From the NCBI GenBank assembly GCA_030268105.1, contig BSDZ01000001.1, positions 1 to 64,000 of the forward strand: 64,000 nucleotides of DNA, in the 5' to 3' direction. The notes beneath the pieces were generated by a model. That model did no database searches and was not told where the DNA came from. It saw only the letters and a list, made by a program, of their open reading frames with translations. Positions 35,969-46,620 of this stretch are shown here, in pieces. Positions within the stretch are counted from its first letter, which is position 1; the number at the start of each line of letters is the position of its first letter. Source of the stretch: Volvox africanus (lineage: Eukaryota > Chlorophyta > Chlorophyceae > Chlamydomonadales > Volvocaceae). The position numbers were made by a program, and so were the translations under genes.

Positions 35969-37204
35969 CTATTTCGGCTGAGGTACAAACGGTGGCAGTA
36001 ACGGGCAATCCTTCGTAGGATGACTCTCCGCGCACCGTAGACAAACATTGGCCGCTTTCCGACGTTCGAACTCGGAACGATTGCAATTCCATTTTGGCAT
36101 AAACGAGTCATCCGTGCGAGTCCGCTTCACATTGGGGTCAGAGCGCTGTGCGGCTGCCGACGACGGCGCACCACCACGCTTCCTGCTCTTAGCCGGGTCC
36201 GAGCTCGGACCTGCTCCTCCTGACCCGCGGACACCCGAGCTAGCGCCCCCGCGTGCCTGGCGTTGCCGGTTGCTGCGTCGCGTCGCGGCAGCAGGCGTGG
36301 GGCGGGTCGCTCCGAGTTCCTGGTCAAGAGCTACAGCTTCCCCAAGCGGATCCTGCAGTTGCACGGCATTTGCACGAGGGACAGACTTGACTTCTTCCTC
36401 ACCGGCAAGGAGTCGTATCTCCGTACCCTTAGCAAAAGTGACCAAGGCATCATACGACTTGATCGGCACCCCAGCCAAGTCAGTAGCGCACCATTTAGCC
36501 AAAAGTTTCGTCAGGCCTTGCTTAAACCAAAAGACACGCTCGGTTTCGGTGAGATCAGCAATGGGGGTCACTAGTGCTTCGAAGCGTGACTGGTACACAG
36601 GTACATTTTCACCCCGACGCATGTGGTAGCTACCGGCTGCCAAAACCTTACGAGCCTCCACATCACGTGCTTGAACCTCAGTAGCGAACCGTGCGAGCAA
36701 AGCGGCGATCATCTCGTCAAAAGTATAGTCGCCCCGGGCGGTGGTCCATTCGCGATACCAGTCCTTCGCTGAGCCCTCGAGGGTGTTACCAACGAAGAGA
36801 CACCTGATACCATCATTATCGCCACCATGAACAGCCTGGAGATACTTTTTAGCGTCACGCAAGTACGCACGAGTTGCATCGGCTATGCTATGTCCTGGTG
36901 TCTTTTCAGTCAGCGAGATATTGAGCCTAGGAACGGGAATTGACAATCTCATCACCTCAGGGATGTCATCATGCCCTCGAGCTTGAGGTAATGGCAGAAC
37001 CCTTGGTCCAGCAGTGTTGTCCATATTGGTGTTAACTGCTGAATGCGGCACAATTAAGTGAGCAGGGGTCTGAAGGACAAGGGGCTCTTGAGTGGCTCAC
37101 GTGCCAACAGTCTCAAGACCTCTATCCGGCGCTCTAGCAGCCACAACAAAATCGGGTTGGCTAGCTAGGCTAGTGTGCGGCGTATCGTCGTGTTCCGCGG
37201 ACAT
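35969..37204 (-). pseudogene. E1 Gag, premature stop near the N-terminus
   Basis: The ATG used by E3 corresponds to 37202-37204, but a C-to-T change makes a TGA at 37097-37099, about 35 codons in. Translation could only restart at an internal ATG (37049-37051). The remainder encodes the retrotransposon Gag core (G-N-T-L-E-G-S-A-K-D-W-Y) and, at the end, the short zinc knuckle C-L-R-C-A-E-S-H-P-T-K-D-C. It ends in UAG, which is in frame with pol. Confidence 0.85.
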
Positions 37205-37364
37205 GGAGCACGAAGCGATACCCTAGGTTTGCGTAATAGAAGCCGACTTCTATCACAAAGGCAAGAGTACAAAGCGATTCGGTGAGCCTACCAACAGTAC
37301 TCTTGAGAAGATTCAGTAAACTCAGCAAGTACTTGCCCAGCTGAGTCCTGATCTCCGTAGTTTG

Positions 37365-38188
37365 TGTTGTGCTACGGTTCATTTTCCGCCGACGCGTAGG
37401 TCGACGCGATCCTATGAGGCGAAGTGCTTTTGTGATGAACGCATTACATATGAATGAATCTGCATGATATAAATGTATTCGCATACATTTATATATGCAT
37501 TTGGCATGTTGTCATTATCCATCGCTACATCGCACCATGGCAAATCCGCCTAGCATGCATGAAAGCCCGAAGCATTGAAGTGCGCATTATGCTCGTGCTA
37601 CGAAACGATAAGTAATATTATCTGATATAATATTACTTCATTTAAGCACACGTTGAGAGCGCCGCACTCGTCGCGATACATGCCCTGCAACCGGATATCG
37701 TTATCCGGACCCTTGCATCATGCGAATGCCGGAAAGGCTTATACGTTGTTACGAGTAGACATCGCCCATACGCAGTAGGGTTGTCACATCTAGGATCGGC
37801 CTCCTAATGTGAATCGTACGGCACTGCGATGCTGCGAGTATAACAGATGCGAGGACGGCTAAGCTAGACAAGACATTCGATACCGGAGAACACTTGTGTG
37901 TTCTACATTACTATTGCTATACGATATTCTACTTAGCCCGAGCTAAGCCTGAACTTCGCTAATCACCGCCGCGTGATGATTGCTTGCTTCCGGCGCTGAC
38001 GGCGATTTCGTCCATTGCATCATTCCGATCTGTAAGACCGTAAGTTATATCTCTCTTCGTCTTGAAGTCTTCCGCTGTCTCTGTTTGCTCTCGCTTGCCT
38101 TGCTGTACTTGCAAGTGCTCGCGCATCGGTGTCGATAGTCTCCAGACGTGCAGATACTTATGAGCAAACGCGAACGAGAGGTACAACA
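37365..38188 (+). mobile_element. Solo LTR inside the E1 leader
   Basis: An isolated 824-bp LTR of the same family, plus strand, TGTTGTGCTACGG to GAGAGGTACAACA, flanked by GTTTG on both sides (37360-37364 and 38189-38193). The E1 leader resumes on each side without loss, so this was a full insertion reduced to one LTR by LTR-LTR recombination. Confidence 0.95.
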
Positions 38189-38499
38189 GTTTGGGCAATG
38201 AGAGTCGCCAAATGGTCCGGACGAAAGCCGGTCTCAGTCGCCGCGGCAAGCAATGCCGGTGCACTGAGATTACCTGCGACTCAGAGCGTACACTTACACA
38301 ACAAGTGCAGCAATCTAAGCAAAAGCAATTAAACAATTACAAACCGGAAGCGGCGGCGTCCAAAACGGCGCGGCCTAGGTCTTCGGCAAAAGTATCTAGC
38401 GGTCCTCGTGGTTCGTCGCTGGAACTCACCATAGAAAGAACCTACTTCTGATTAGACAAAGAGAGACAGTTAGGTAACGAACCTGTCTCGATACCAATT

Positions 38500-38933
38500 T
38501 GTTGTACCTCTCCTTCGTGTTTGCTCATCAGTATCTGCGCGTCTGAAGACTTGCGACACCAAGGCGCGAGCACTTGCAAGTACAGCAAGGCAAGCGCGAG
38601 CAAACAGAGACAGCGGAAGACTTCAAACAAGAAGAGATATAACTTACAGTCTTACAGATCGAAGCGGTGCAATGGACGCAATCGCCGTCAGCGCCGGAAG
38701 CAAGTAGAATAGCGTATATCAATAATAATGTAGAACACACGAGTGTTCTCCGGTGTCGAATGTCTTATCTTGCTTAGCCGTCCTCGCATCTGTTATACTC
38801 GCAGCATCGCAATGTCGTACGATTCACACTAGGAGGCCGATCCTAAGTGTGACAACCCTACTGCGTATAGGCGATGTCCAAGCATAACAACGTATAAGCC
38901 TTTCCGGCATTCGCATGATGCAAGGGTCCGAAT
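38500..38933 (-). repeat. E1 5' LTR, first part
   Basis: Starts TGTTGTACCTCTCC and is cut by E2 within TCCGAAT. Compared with the E1 3' LTR it lacks about 49 bp near 38703, a deletion between short AAG repeats. A primer-binding-like site (complement of TGGTATCGAGAC) lies just inside at about 38486-38497. Confidence 0.85.
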
Positions 38934-39757
38934 TGTTGTACCTCTCGTTCGCGTTTGCTCATGAGTATCTGCACGTCTGGAGACTATCGACACCGATGCG
39001 CGAGCACTTGCAAGTACAGCAAGGCAAGCGAGAGCAAACAGAGACAGCGGAAGACTTCAAGACGAAGAGAGATATAACTTACGGTCTTACAGATCGGAAT
39101 GATGCAATGGACGAAATCGCCGTCAGCGCCGGAAGCAAGCAATCATCACGCGGCGGTGATAAGCGAAGTTCAGGCTTAGCTCGGGCTAAGTAGAATATCG
39201 TATAGCAATAGTAATGTAGAACACACAAGTGTTCTCCGGTATCGAATGTCTTGTCTAGCTTAGCCGTCCTCGCATCTGTTATACTAGCAGCATCGCAGTG
39301 CCGTACGATTCACATTAGGAGGCCGATCCTAGATGTGACAACCCTACTGCGTATGGGCGATGTCTACTCGTAACAACGTATAAGCCTTTCCGGCATTCGC
39401 ATGATGCAAGGGTCCGGATAACGATATCCAGTTGCAGGGCATGCATCGCGACAAGTGCGGCGCTCTCAACGTGTGCTTTAATGAAGTAATATTATATCAG
39501 ATAATATTACTTATCGTTTCATAGCACGAGCATAATGCGCACTTCAATGATTCGGTCATTCATGCATGCTAGGCGGATTTGCCATGATGCGATGTCGCGA
39601 TGGATATTGACAACATGCCAGATGCATATATAAATATATGCGAATACATTTATATCATGCAGATTCATTCATATGTAATGCGTTCATCACAAAAGCACTT
39701 CGCCTCGTAGGATCGCGTCGACCTACGCGTCGGCGGGAAATGAACCGTAGCACAACA
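38934..39757 (-). repeat. E2 3' LTR
   Basis: 824 bp, TGTTGTACCTCTCG to GTAGCACAACA on the plus strand. Immediately inside lies the purine tract complement (CCCCCCTCCCG at 39763-39773). Confidence 0.95.
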
Positions 39758-39816
39758 ATTATCCCCCCTCCCGTATGCAGCGACCTCGCTGCATCATACA
39801 GCATCGACTGCAGGGG

Positions 39817-42800
39817 TCATTGGACTTGCGTGGCACGTTTGCGGGCTTCTTCTAGCAGAGGTTTCATGTCCTGTGAGAAGTTGCGTGCCGGTTCCCATGA
39901 GTTGTGCTCGTCGGTATACCCTGTCCACTTAACCAAGTACTCGTGTACTGTTCGCTTACGTCGGTGTCGGCCCACACGACGCGCGCGATAATCTAACACC
40001 CGCTCCACATCATAAAACTTCTGTTTACCAGCGATCCAGGTCTCGGGAACTGGTTCGATCGCTGTGGGGGCGTTAGCAGGCTCAGGGACGGGTTCCGTAC
40101 CACGATACGGACGAACAAGGGATACGTGAAACGTGGGGTGAATGGGCATATCAGCGGGCAATGCAAGCTCCACAGCCACATTCCCTACCATGCGCACGAC
40201 AGGATACGGACCAATCCAACGGGGTAAGAGTTTTCGGGATCCGTCGGCCAAGGAACGCAAGTTCTTGGTGCTTAGCAACACGAGTTGCCCCTCCGAAAAC
40301 GTCACATCCTGCTTGGATTTGTTATAGTATTCCGTCGTTCGTTGCTGCGCCGCGTCCAAACACGACTTCGCGTCTGTGATTCGGGACATAAAAGACTTGG
40401 CAAAAAGTTTAGCAGCAGGCACGTTCACTTCCAACTCACGCCACACGGGTAGCGCGGGATGAAATCCGTAGTTAAGAAAGAACGGACTTTTGCCTGTAGA
40501 GCGATTAACAGCATTGTTAAGCGCAAATTCTGCCGCAGTCAAATACGTATCCCAAACGAGTGGTGTGCGACCAGCATAATTGCGCAACATATCACCCAAC
40601 GTGCGGTTTGTGCGTTCGGTTTGACCATCAGTCTGCGGGTGATACGCCGTGCTCAGGTTGACGCGCATGCCAACTAGTTTGCAGAGCGCTTCCCAAAACT
40701 TAGACGTGAACTGTCCACCGCGGTCCGAGATCACATTTTTGGGAATCCCGTGTAACCGAACCACATTATCGAAAAACAAACGTGCGGTTTGCTCAGCCGT
40801 GCAGGATGATGTGCATGGTGCTAGGTGAACCATCTTAGTCAGACGATCGACCATTACGAACACCGCATCGTATCCCCCCTCAGTTTTGGGCAGCGCGACT
40901 ACGAAGTCCATGGAAACACTTTCCCAAGGCGCATCCGGGACAGGCAACGGTTGCAACAACCCATGGCCCTTACCGGACAAAGCCTTATTGTGCTGGCACA
41001 GACTGCATGTCTGGACGAAGTTCGCCGCATCCTTAGCCAAACGAGGCCACCAAAAGGAACGTTGCACCAAGTCGATCAATCGCTTGCTACCAGGGTGTCC
41101 TGCTAACGGGTCCTCGTGGAACCGCGCAAGGATGTCGTAGCGTAGCGCGTCGTCGTTCGGAACGACGATTTGCGTAGCTGCACCCTCCGTCCGTAGCCAA
41201 AGGCCATTCTGCTTGCGAAGGTTTTCTACATTAGCCGGGTCCGCGAACCAGGCGTCTGCGTTGTAGGCAACCTTCAACCGCTCCGCGAGGTCCGTCGCGA
41301 TCGGTACCTCCTCGCTACGCGGCCGCACGACGGGCGCTGCCAAAATTGCAGCGTGTAGCGACGGATGTCGACTGAGAGCATCGGCAATATTCAATTTACC
41401 AGAAATATACTCCCAGGTGCAGTTGAACCTAGCTAGATATTCCATCCACCTAGCTTGACAGCGGTTCAACGTCGGAACGCTTTGCAAAAACGTTAGGGGC
41501 TTATGGTCAGTCTTTAAAGTAAACGGGCGTCCCTCGAGGTAACAGCGCCATTCCTTTAAAGCATGCAGCACGGCCAGAAGCTCCTGTTCCCTGGTGGTGT
41601 AGCGAATCTCCGCACCAGAAAACTTCTTACTCGTGAAGGCGATCGGTCGCCCTTCCTGTAACAATACAGCGCCGCTTCCAAACATTGAGGCATCAGACAC
41701 TACCTCAACACGAAATGGCAACGAGTAATCAGGGAATGCAAGGGTGACATCTTCGGCAATGATTCGTTTGAGCTCTTCGAATGCCCGCTGGCATTGCGAC
41801 GTCCACGACTCGAGCGAAACGAAAACGCCTTTGCGAGTTAAGTTAGTAAGCGGGGCCGCAATGATGGAATATTTTTCAATGAACTTTCGGAAATAATTGG
41901 TCAAGCCAAGGAACTTACGCAGCTCTGTGAGGTTCTGAGGCGCGGGCCAATCGCGAACCACGGCGACCTTCCGCGGGTCCATCTTCACACCGGTGGCCGA
42001 CACAATGTGGCCCAAATATTCCACCTGAGGCTGCGCCCAAAAGCATTTGGCGCGTTTAGCAAACAATTGCTCCCGCCTCATAACGTTGAGCACGAGCCGC
42101 AGATGCTCCAAGTGCTCCTCGCGCGTCTTAGAATATACCAAGATGTCATCCAGGTAGCAAACAACGAACCTCTCGATAAACGGCCTAAACATTCGGTCCA
42201 TGACCGCCTGAAACGTCGCAGGGGCATTAGTCAAACCAAACGATAGGACCGTATACTCAAAGTGACCGAAGGGCGTCCGAAAAGCGGTTTTCGGGATATC
42301 AGAGGCAGCGATGCGAATCTGATTGTAGCCCTGTTGTAAGTCAATTGAGGAAAAATAAGCCGAGCCCTTCAGCTTATCCAACAGGTCGTCAACGCGTGGC
42401 AAAGGGTAGCGATTTTTCACCGTGTTCGCATTTAACCCCCGGTAATCGATGCACATGCGCAAGGTCCCATCCTTCTTACCGACAAACAAAATCGGTGCAG
42501 AATACGGGGATGTGCTGGGGCGTATCATACCCTTCGCGAGCAAATCCGTCACTTGGCGCTTTACCTCGTCCAGCTCCAATGGACTCAACCTGTACATTGG
42601 CCGGGCCGTAGGCTGCGCTCCAGGCATGAGAGGGATTGTGTGATCAACAGGACGCATAGGTGGTAGGCCAGGGATATCTTTAAAGACGTCCTCATACTGC
42701 GACAGTAGGGCCTCAACCTCAGGATCCGCAGAAATCTGCGCAGTGGTGACACAACAGCTCACCCGCGGCCTTAAAAGCAGTCCGTGGGCACCCTTCCGTA

Positions 42801-43878
42801 ACAAACGGACGGCCTCCTTACGCCCGACTAGCTCTGGTTCGATTCGCGCGGCCATTGCGGTCACAGCGAAATTAACCATAGGCACCGCCTCAGTTTCGCC
42901 CTCCTTTGGTGTGACATGTTCGAACGACAGGAAAGGTACCTTAATCGACAGAGTACCCTTGCACATATGCAGGGTTGCGGTCTCCATGTCGATGCGCGCG
43001 CGGTACTGTCGTAATGTCGACGACCCCATTATGTACGGTGCAGTCTCTGCTAAGCCCTGCAGCACGTACGGCCGGGTCACAACACGCAAAGGGCCTAACG
43101 ATAGGCTAAGGGTAATCCTGCCCACGATGGGATGCTTACCCCCGTCAGCAAGGGTAACCTGTGGACAATCAGACGACTCTGGGGACAACCCCAGCGCATT
43201 CACCTCTGCGACAGAGATGAAGTCGTCGCTGGCACCGGTGTCAACAAGTGCCTTCAGAGTACGGCCATTCAAACCGATCTGAACCACAGGGACACGATTA
43301 TCTACGAGCGAATGCCCAGCAGACAACGTCAGTGCACTTAAGGCGGGTCCGTAACCAACGGCACCCCCATCAGGAGCTTCGTACCAAACGTCAACCGAGT
43401 AGGATAGGTGTGGCCACGGAGCCAGCGTACCCTCCCAATCCACACCATTAAACAAAACGGTGCCCGGCTCGAACCGGTGGACATGCCGCATACCCCTTAA
43501 CGATGCCTCTGCCTTGCGCCGACAGAAAGCAGGGAGTAATACACATGCGGCAGTGCCTGGATATTGACGCCTACACCTCCTGTATATGGCCAACTGTTCC
43601 GACATCTCACGCAGAGACGAGGGGATGAACAAAACCACGTGGTTAGACAGATCGATAGACGACAGGGGACGGCGAGGTGTAAACAAATTACACAACGGGT
43701 CGAAGCAGAGAAGTCCCGTGCGTCCGTCAAGCGTGATGCGTCGCGCAATGACTCGCTCGATGTGTCCAAGTACACAAGGCAACAATGCCTTAACGGCTGG
43801 CCGTAAGGATGACCACCGACCACGCGTTAGTTCAGAAATCCCAGGTGGTGCCCCCTCCGCAGGAACCCGGGCAAGCCC
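39817..43878 (-). CDS. pol: E2 Pol polyprotein (readthrough product), intact
   Basis: Open from the codon after the gag UAG (43879-43881) to a TGA, about 1350 codons. Domain order: an extra ~150-residue region, aspartic protease (D-T-G-A-S-D-D-F), reverse transcriptase with Y-L-D-D, RNase H, integrase with H-H-C-C zinc finger and D-D-E residues, and a C-terminal chromodomain ([18 protein letters not shown]). This order defines the Ty3/gypsy chromovirus branch, where the chromodomain steers integration to particular chromatin. No frameshift or stop is seen. Expression depends on reading through the UAG, since pol has no ATG near its start. Confidence 0.95.
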   Translation of the reverse strand, partial: GLARVPAEGAPPGISELTRGRWSSLRPAVKALLPCVLGHIERVIARRITLDGRTGLLCFDPLCNLFTPRRPLSSIDLSNHVVLFIPSSLREMSEQLAIYRRCRRQYPGTAACVLLPAFCRRKAEASLRGMRHVHRFEPGTVLFNGVDWEGTLAPWPHLSYSVDVWYEAPDGGAVGYGPALSALTLSAGHSLVDNRVPVVQIGLNGRTLKALVDTGASDDFISVAEVNALGLSPESSDCPQVTLADGGKHPIVGRITLSLSLGPLRVVTRPYVLQGLAETAPYIMGSSTLRQYRARIDMETATLHMCKGTLSIKVPFLSFEHVTPKEGETEAVPMVNFAVTAMAARIEPELVGRKEAVRLLRKGAHGLLLRPRVSCCVTTAQISADPEVEALLSQYEDVFKDIPGLPPMRPVDHTIPLMPGAQPTARPMYRLSPLELDEVKRQVTDLLAKGMIRPSTSPYSAPILFVGKKDGTLRMCIDYRGLNANTVKNRYPLPRVDDLLDKLKGSAYFSSIDLQQGYNQIRIAASDIPKTAFRTPFGHFEYTVLSFGLTNAPATFQAVMDRMFRPFIERFVVCYLDDILVYSKTREEHLEHLRLVLNVMRREQLFAKRAKCFWAQPQVEYLGHIVSATGVKMDPRKVAVVRDWPAPQNLTELRKFLGLTNYFRKFIEKYSIIAAPLTNLTRKGVFVSLESWTSQCQRAFEELKRIIAEDVTLAFPDYSLPFRVEVVSDASMFGSGAVLLQEGRPIAFTSKKFSGAEIRYTTREQELLAVLHALKEWRCYLEGRPFTLKTDHKPLTFLQSVPTLNRCQARWMEYLARFNCTWEYISGKLNIADALSRHPSLHAAILAAPVVRPRSEEVPIATDLAERLKVAYNADAWFADPANVENLRKQNGLWLRTEGAATQIVVPNDDALRYDILARFHEDPLAGHPGSKRLIDLVQRSFWWPRLAKDAANFVQTCSLCQHNKALSGKGHGLLQPLPVPDAPWESVSMDFVVALPKTEGGYDAVFVMVDRLTKMVHLAPCTSSCTAEQTARLFFDNVVRLHGIPKNVISDRGGQFTSKFWEALCKLVGMRVNLSTAYHPQTDGQTERTNRTLGDMLRNYAGRTPLVWDTYLTAAEFALNNAVNRSTGKSPFFLNYGFHPALPVWRELEVNVPAAKLFAKSFMSRITDAKSCLDAAQQRTTEYYNKSKQDVTFSEGQLVLLSTKNLRSLADGSRKLLPRWIGPYPVVRMVGNVAVELALPADMPIHPTFHVSLVRPYRGTEPVPEPANAPTAIEPVPETWIAGKQKFYDVERVLDYRARRVGRHRRKRTVHEYLVKWTGYTDEHNSWEPARNFSQDMKPLLEEARKRATQVQ

Positions 43879-44055
43879 CTATTTCGGCTGAGGTACAAAC
43901 GGCGGCATTAGAGGGCAATCCTTCGTGGAATGATTCTCCGCACACCGTAGACAAACATTGGCCAATTTCCGACGCTCGAATTCGGAACGATTGCAATTCC
44001 ATTTTGGCATAAATGTGTCGTCCGTACGAGTACGCTTTGCGTTGGGGTCGGAACG
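43879..44055 (-). pseudogene. E2 Gag C-terminal part, separated by E3
   Basis: The last 58 codons of E2 gag, from the E3 insertion point to the UAG. It includes the basic stretch and zinc knuckle C-L-R-C-A-E-N-H-S-T-K-D-C. The bases GAACG at 44051-44055 are the left half of the E3 target duplication. The N-terminal part is at 51521-52584. Confidence 0.9.
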
Positions 44056-44879
44056 TGTTGTGCTACGGTTCATTTCCTGCCGACGCGTAGGTCGATGCGA
44101 TCCTACGAGGCGAAGTGCTTTTGTGATGAACGCATTGCATATGAATGAATCTGCATAATATAAATGTATTCGTGTACATTTATATATGCATTTGGCATGT
44201 TGTCATTATCCATCGCGACATCGCATCATGGCAAATCCGCCTAGCATGCATGAAAGCCCGAAGCATGAAAGTGCGCATTATGCTCGTGCTACGAAACAAT
44301 AAGTAATATTATCTGATATAATATTACTTCATTACAGCACGCGTTAAGAGCGCCGCACTCGTCATGATGCATGCCCTGCAACCGGATATCGTTATCCGGA
44401 CCCTTGCATCATGCGAATGCCGGAAAGGCTTATACGTTGTTATGCGTAGACATCCCCCATACGCAGTAGGGTTGTCACATCTAGGATCGGCCTCCTGATG
44501 TGAATCGTACGGCATTGCGATGCTACGAGTATAACAGATGCGAGGACGGCTAAGCTAGACAAGACATTCGATACCGGAGAACACTCGTGTGTTCTATATT
44601 ACTATTTCTATACATTATTCTACTTAGCCCGAGCCAAGCCTGAACTTCGCTAATCACCTCCGCGTGATGATTGCTTGCTTCCGGCGCTGACGGCGATTTC
44701 GTCCATTGCATCATTCCGATCTGTAAGACCGTAAGTTATATCTCTCTTCGTCGTGAAGTCTTCCGCTGTCTTTGTTTGCTCTCGCTTGCCTTGCTGTACT
44801 TGCAAGTGCTCGCGCATCGGTGTCGATAGTCTCCAGACGTGCAGATACTTATGAGCAAACGCGAACGAGAGGTACAACA
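44056..44879 (+). repeat. E3 5' LTR, with hairpin series
   Basis: 824 bp, TGTTGTGCTACGG to GGTACAACA. A TATATAT stretch near 44183 could serve as a TATA box. The LTR contains several perfect or near-perfect inverted repeats, including a 12-bp stem at 44301-44329 (AAGTAATATTAT), a 7-bp stem at 44578-44595 (AGAACAC) and a 10-bp stem around 44159-44184. Confidence 0.95.
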
Positions 44880-44882
44880 ATT

Positions 44883-44894
44883 TGGTATCGAGAC
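44883..44894 (+). other. Candidate primer-binding site
   Basis: TGGTATCGAGAC begins three bases after the 5' LTR. TGG pairs with the CCA end of a tRNA, and the sequence resembles the initiator-methionine type site TGGTATCAGAGC used by many LTR elements. The same site follows the other LTRs of the family. Confidence 0.6.
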
Positions 44895-44946
44895 AGGTTC
44901 GTTGCCTAACTGTCTCTCTCTGTCTAATCGGAAGTAGGTTCTTTCT

Positions 44947-45380
44947 ATGGCGAGTTCCAGCGACGAACCACGAGGACCGCTAGATACTTTTGCCGAAGAC
45001 CTAGGCCGCGCCGTTTTGGACGCCGCCGCTTCCGGTTTGTAATTGTTTAATTGCTTTTGCTTAGATTGCTGCACTTGTTGTGTAAGTGTATGCTCTGAGC
45101 CGCAGGTAATCTCAGTGCACCGGCATTGCTTGCCGCGGCGACTGAGACCGGCTTTCGTCCGGACCAGTTGGCGACTCTCATGGCCCAAACTACGGAGATC
45201 AGGACTCAGCTGGGCAAGTACTTGCTGAGTTTACTGAATCTTCTCAAGAGTACTGTCGGTAGGCTCACCGAACTGTTTTGTACTCTTGCCTTTGCGATAG
45301 AAGTCGGCTTCTATTACGCAAAACTAGGGTATCGTTTCGTGCTCCATGTCCGCGGAACACGACGATACGCCGCACACTAG
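44947..45380 (+). CDS. E3 leader ORF, possibly with a 71-nt intron
   Basis: An ATG at 44947 opens a 31-codon frame (M-A-S-S-S-D-E-P-R-G-P-L-D-T-F) ending in TAA at 45040-45042. Removing a GT...AG segment 45035-45105 joins it in frame to an open stretch ending at 45380 (A-L-L-A-A-A-T-E-T-G-F-R-P-D-Q-L). The product would be about 120 residues and its end overlaps the gag start by 35 nt in another frame. All four copies keep the first 31 codons, and several of the differences among them are synonymous, a weak hint of coding. Alternatives are a plain upstream ORF that controls gag, or non-coding leader. Confidence 0.4.
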
Positions 45381-46581
45381 CCTAGCTAGCCAACCCGATT
45401 TCGTTGTAGCTGCTAGAGCGCCGGATAGAGGTCTTGAGACTGTTGGCGCGCGAGCCACTCAAGAGCCCCTTTTCCTTCAGACCCCTGCTCACTTAATTGT
45501 GCCGCATTCAGCAGTGAACACGAATATGGACAACACTGCTGGACCAAGGGTTCTGCCATTACCTCAAGCTCGAGGGCATGATGACATCCCTGAGGTGATG
45601 AGATTGTCGATTCCCGTTCCTAGGCTCAATATTTCGCTGACCGACAAGACACCAGGGCATAGCATAGCCGATGCAACTCGTGCGTACGTGCGTGACGCTA
45701 AAAAGTATCTCCAGGCTGTTCATGGTGGCGATAATGACGGTATCAGGTGTCTCTTCGTTGGTAACACCCTCGAGGGCGCAGCGAAGGACTGGTATCGCAA
45801 TTGGACCAACGCCCGGGGCAGCTATACTTTTGACGAGTTAGTCGCCGCTTTGCTCGCACGATTCGCTACTGAGGTTCAAGCACGCGATGTGGAAGCTCGT
45901 AACGTTTTGGCAGCCGGTAGCTACCACATGCGTCGGGATGAAAATGTACCTGCGTACCAGTCACGCTTCGAAGCACTTGTGACTCCCATTGCTGACCTCA
46001 CCGAATCTGAGCGTGTCTTTTGGTTTAGGCGAGGCCTGACGAAACTTTTGGCTAAATGGTGCGCCACTGACTTGGTTGGAGCGCAGATCAAGTCGTATGA
46101 CGCGTTGGTCGCTTTTGCTAAGGGCGCGGAGATACGACTTCTTGCCGGCGAGGAAGAAGTCAAGTCTGCCCCTCGTGCAAATGCCGTGCAAGTGCAGGAT
46201 CCGCTTGGGGAAGCTGTAGCTCTCGACCAGGACCTCGGCGCGACCCGCCCCACGCCTACTGCCGCGACGCGACGCAGCAACGGGCAACGCAAGGCGCGCG
46301 GGGGCGCTAGCTCGGGTGTCCGTGGTACAGGAGGAGCAGGTCCGAGCTCGGACCCAGCTAGGAACAGGAAGCGTGGTGGTGCGCCGTCGTCGGCAGCCGC
46401 ACAGCGTTCCGACCCCAACGCGAAGCGTACTCGTACGGACGACACATTTATGCCAAAATGGAATTGCAATCGTTCCGAATTCGAGCGTCGAAAATTGGCC
46501 AACGTTTGTCTACGGTGTGCGGAGAACCATTCCACGAAGGATTGCCCTCTAATGCCGCCGTTTGTACCTCAGCCGAAATAG
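45346..46581 (+). CDS. gag: E3 Gag polyprotein, 411 residues
   Basis: Structural protein that assembles the virus-like particle and packages the element RNA. The Gag core signature lies at about residues 135-180 (C-L-F-V-G-N-T-L-E-G-A-A-K-D-W-Y followed by A-A-L-L-A-R-F). A Pro/Ser/Arg-rich basic region spans about 300-370. A zinc knuckle near residue 388 reads C-L-R-C-A-E-N-H-S-T-K-D-C, spacing CX2CX3HX4C, one residue shorter than the usual retroviral knuckle. The frame starts at an ATG (M-S-A-E-H-D-D-T) and ends in UAG, followed by pol in the same frame. Intact, unlike E1 and E4. Confidence 0.95.
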   Translation: MSAEHDDTPHTSLASQPDFVVAARAPDRGLETVGARATQEPLFLQTPAHLIVPHSAVNTNMDNTAGPRVLPLPQARGHDDIPEVMRLSIPVPRLNISLTDKTPGHSIADATRAYVRDAKKYLQAVHGGDNDGIRCLFVGNTLEGAAKDWYRNWTNARGSYTFDELVAALLARFATEVQARDVEARNVLAAGSYHMRRDENVPAYQSRFEALVTPIADLTESERVFWFRRGLTKLLAKWCATDLVGAQIKSYDALVAFAKGAEIRLLAGEEEVKSAPRANAVQVQDPLGEAVALDQDLGATRPTPTAATRRSNGQRKARGGASSGVRGTGGAGPSSDPARNRKRGGAPSSAAAQRSDPNAKRTRTDDTFMPKWNCNRSEFERRKLANVCLRCAENHSTKDCPLMPPFVPQPK

Positions 46582-46620
46582 GGGCTTGCCCGGGTTTCTG
46601 TGGAGGGGGCACCACCCGGG
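46579..46620 (+). promoter_or_regulatory. Gag-Pol recoding site: in-frame UAG plus downstream hairpin
   Basis: The gag stop UAG (46579-46581) is followed by GGG and then pol in the same frame. Seven bases later a GC-rich hairpin can form: CCCGG (46589-46593) with CCGGG (46616-46620), and inside it GTGG (46600-46603) with CCAC (46612-46615). E1 keeps it with one G-U change; E2 keeps it with a G-U change and one mismatch. In gammaretroviruses a UAG-G and a structure about 8 nt downstream drive readthrough, so the same mechanism is inferred here. Confidence 0.65.

Noticed and set aside
39003..39193. Antisense ORF of about 65-76 codons present in all LTR copies
   Set aside because: Between E1 and E2 most differences in this frame are replacements, so its openness reflects recent common ancestry, not selection.
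46579..46581. Reassignment of UAG to an amino acid in this genome
   Set aside because: Pol frames of about 1350 codons in E2 and E3 contain no internal UAG or UAA, and the sulfatase exons as modelled use neither. A reassigned codon would be expected to appear. Readthrough is simpler.
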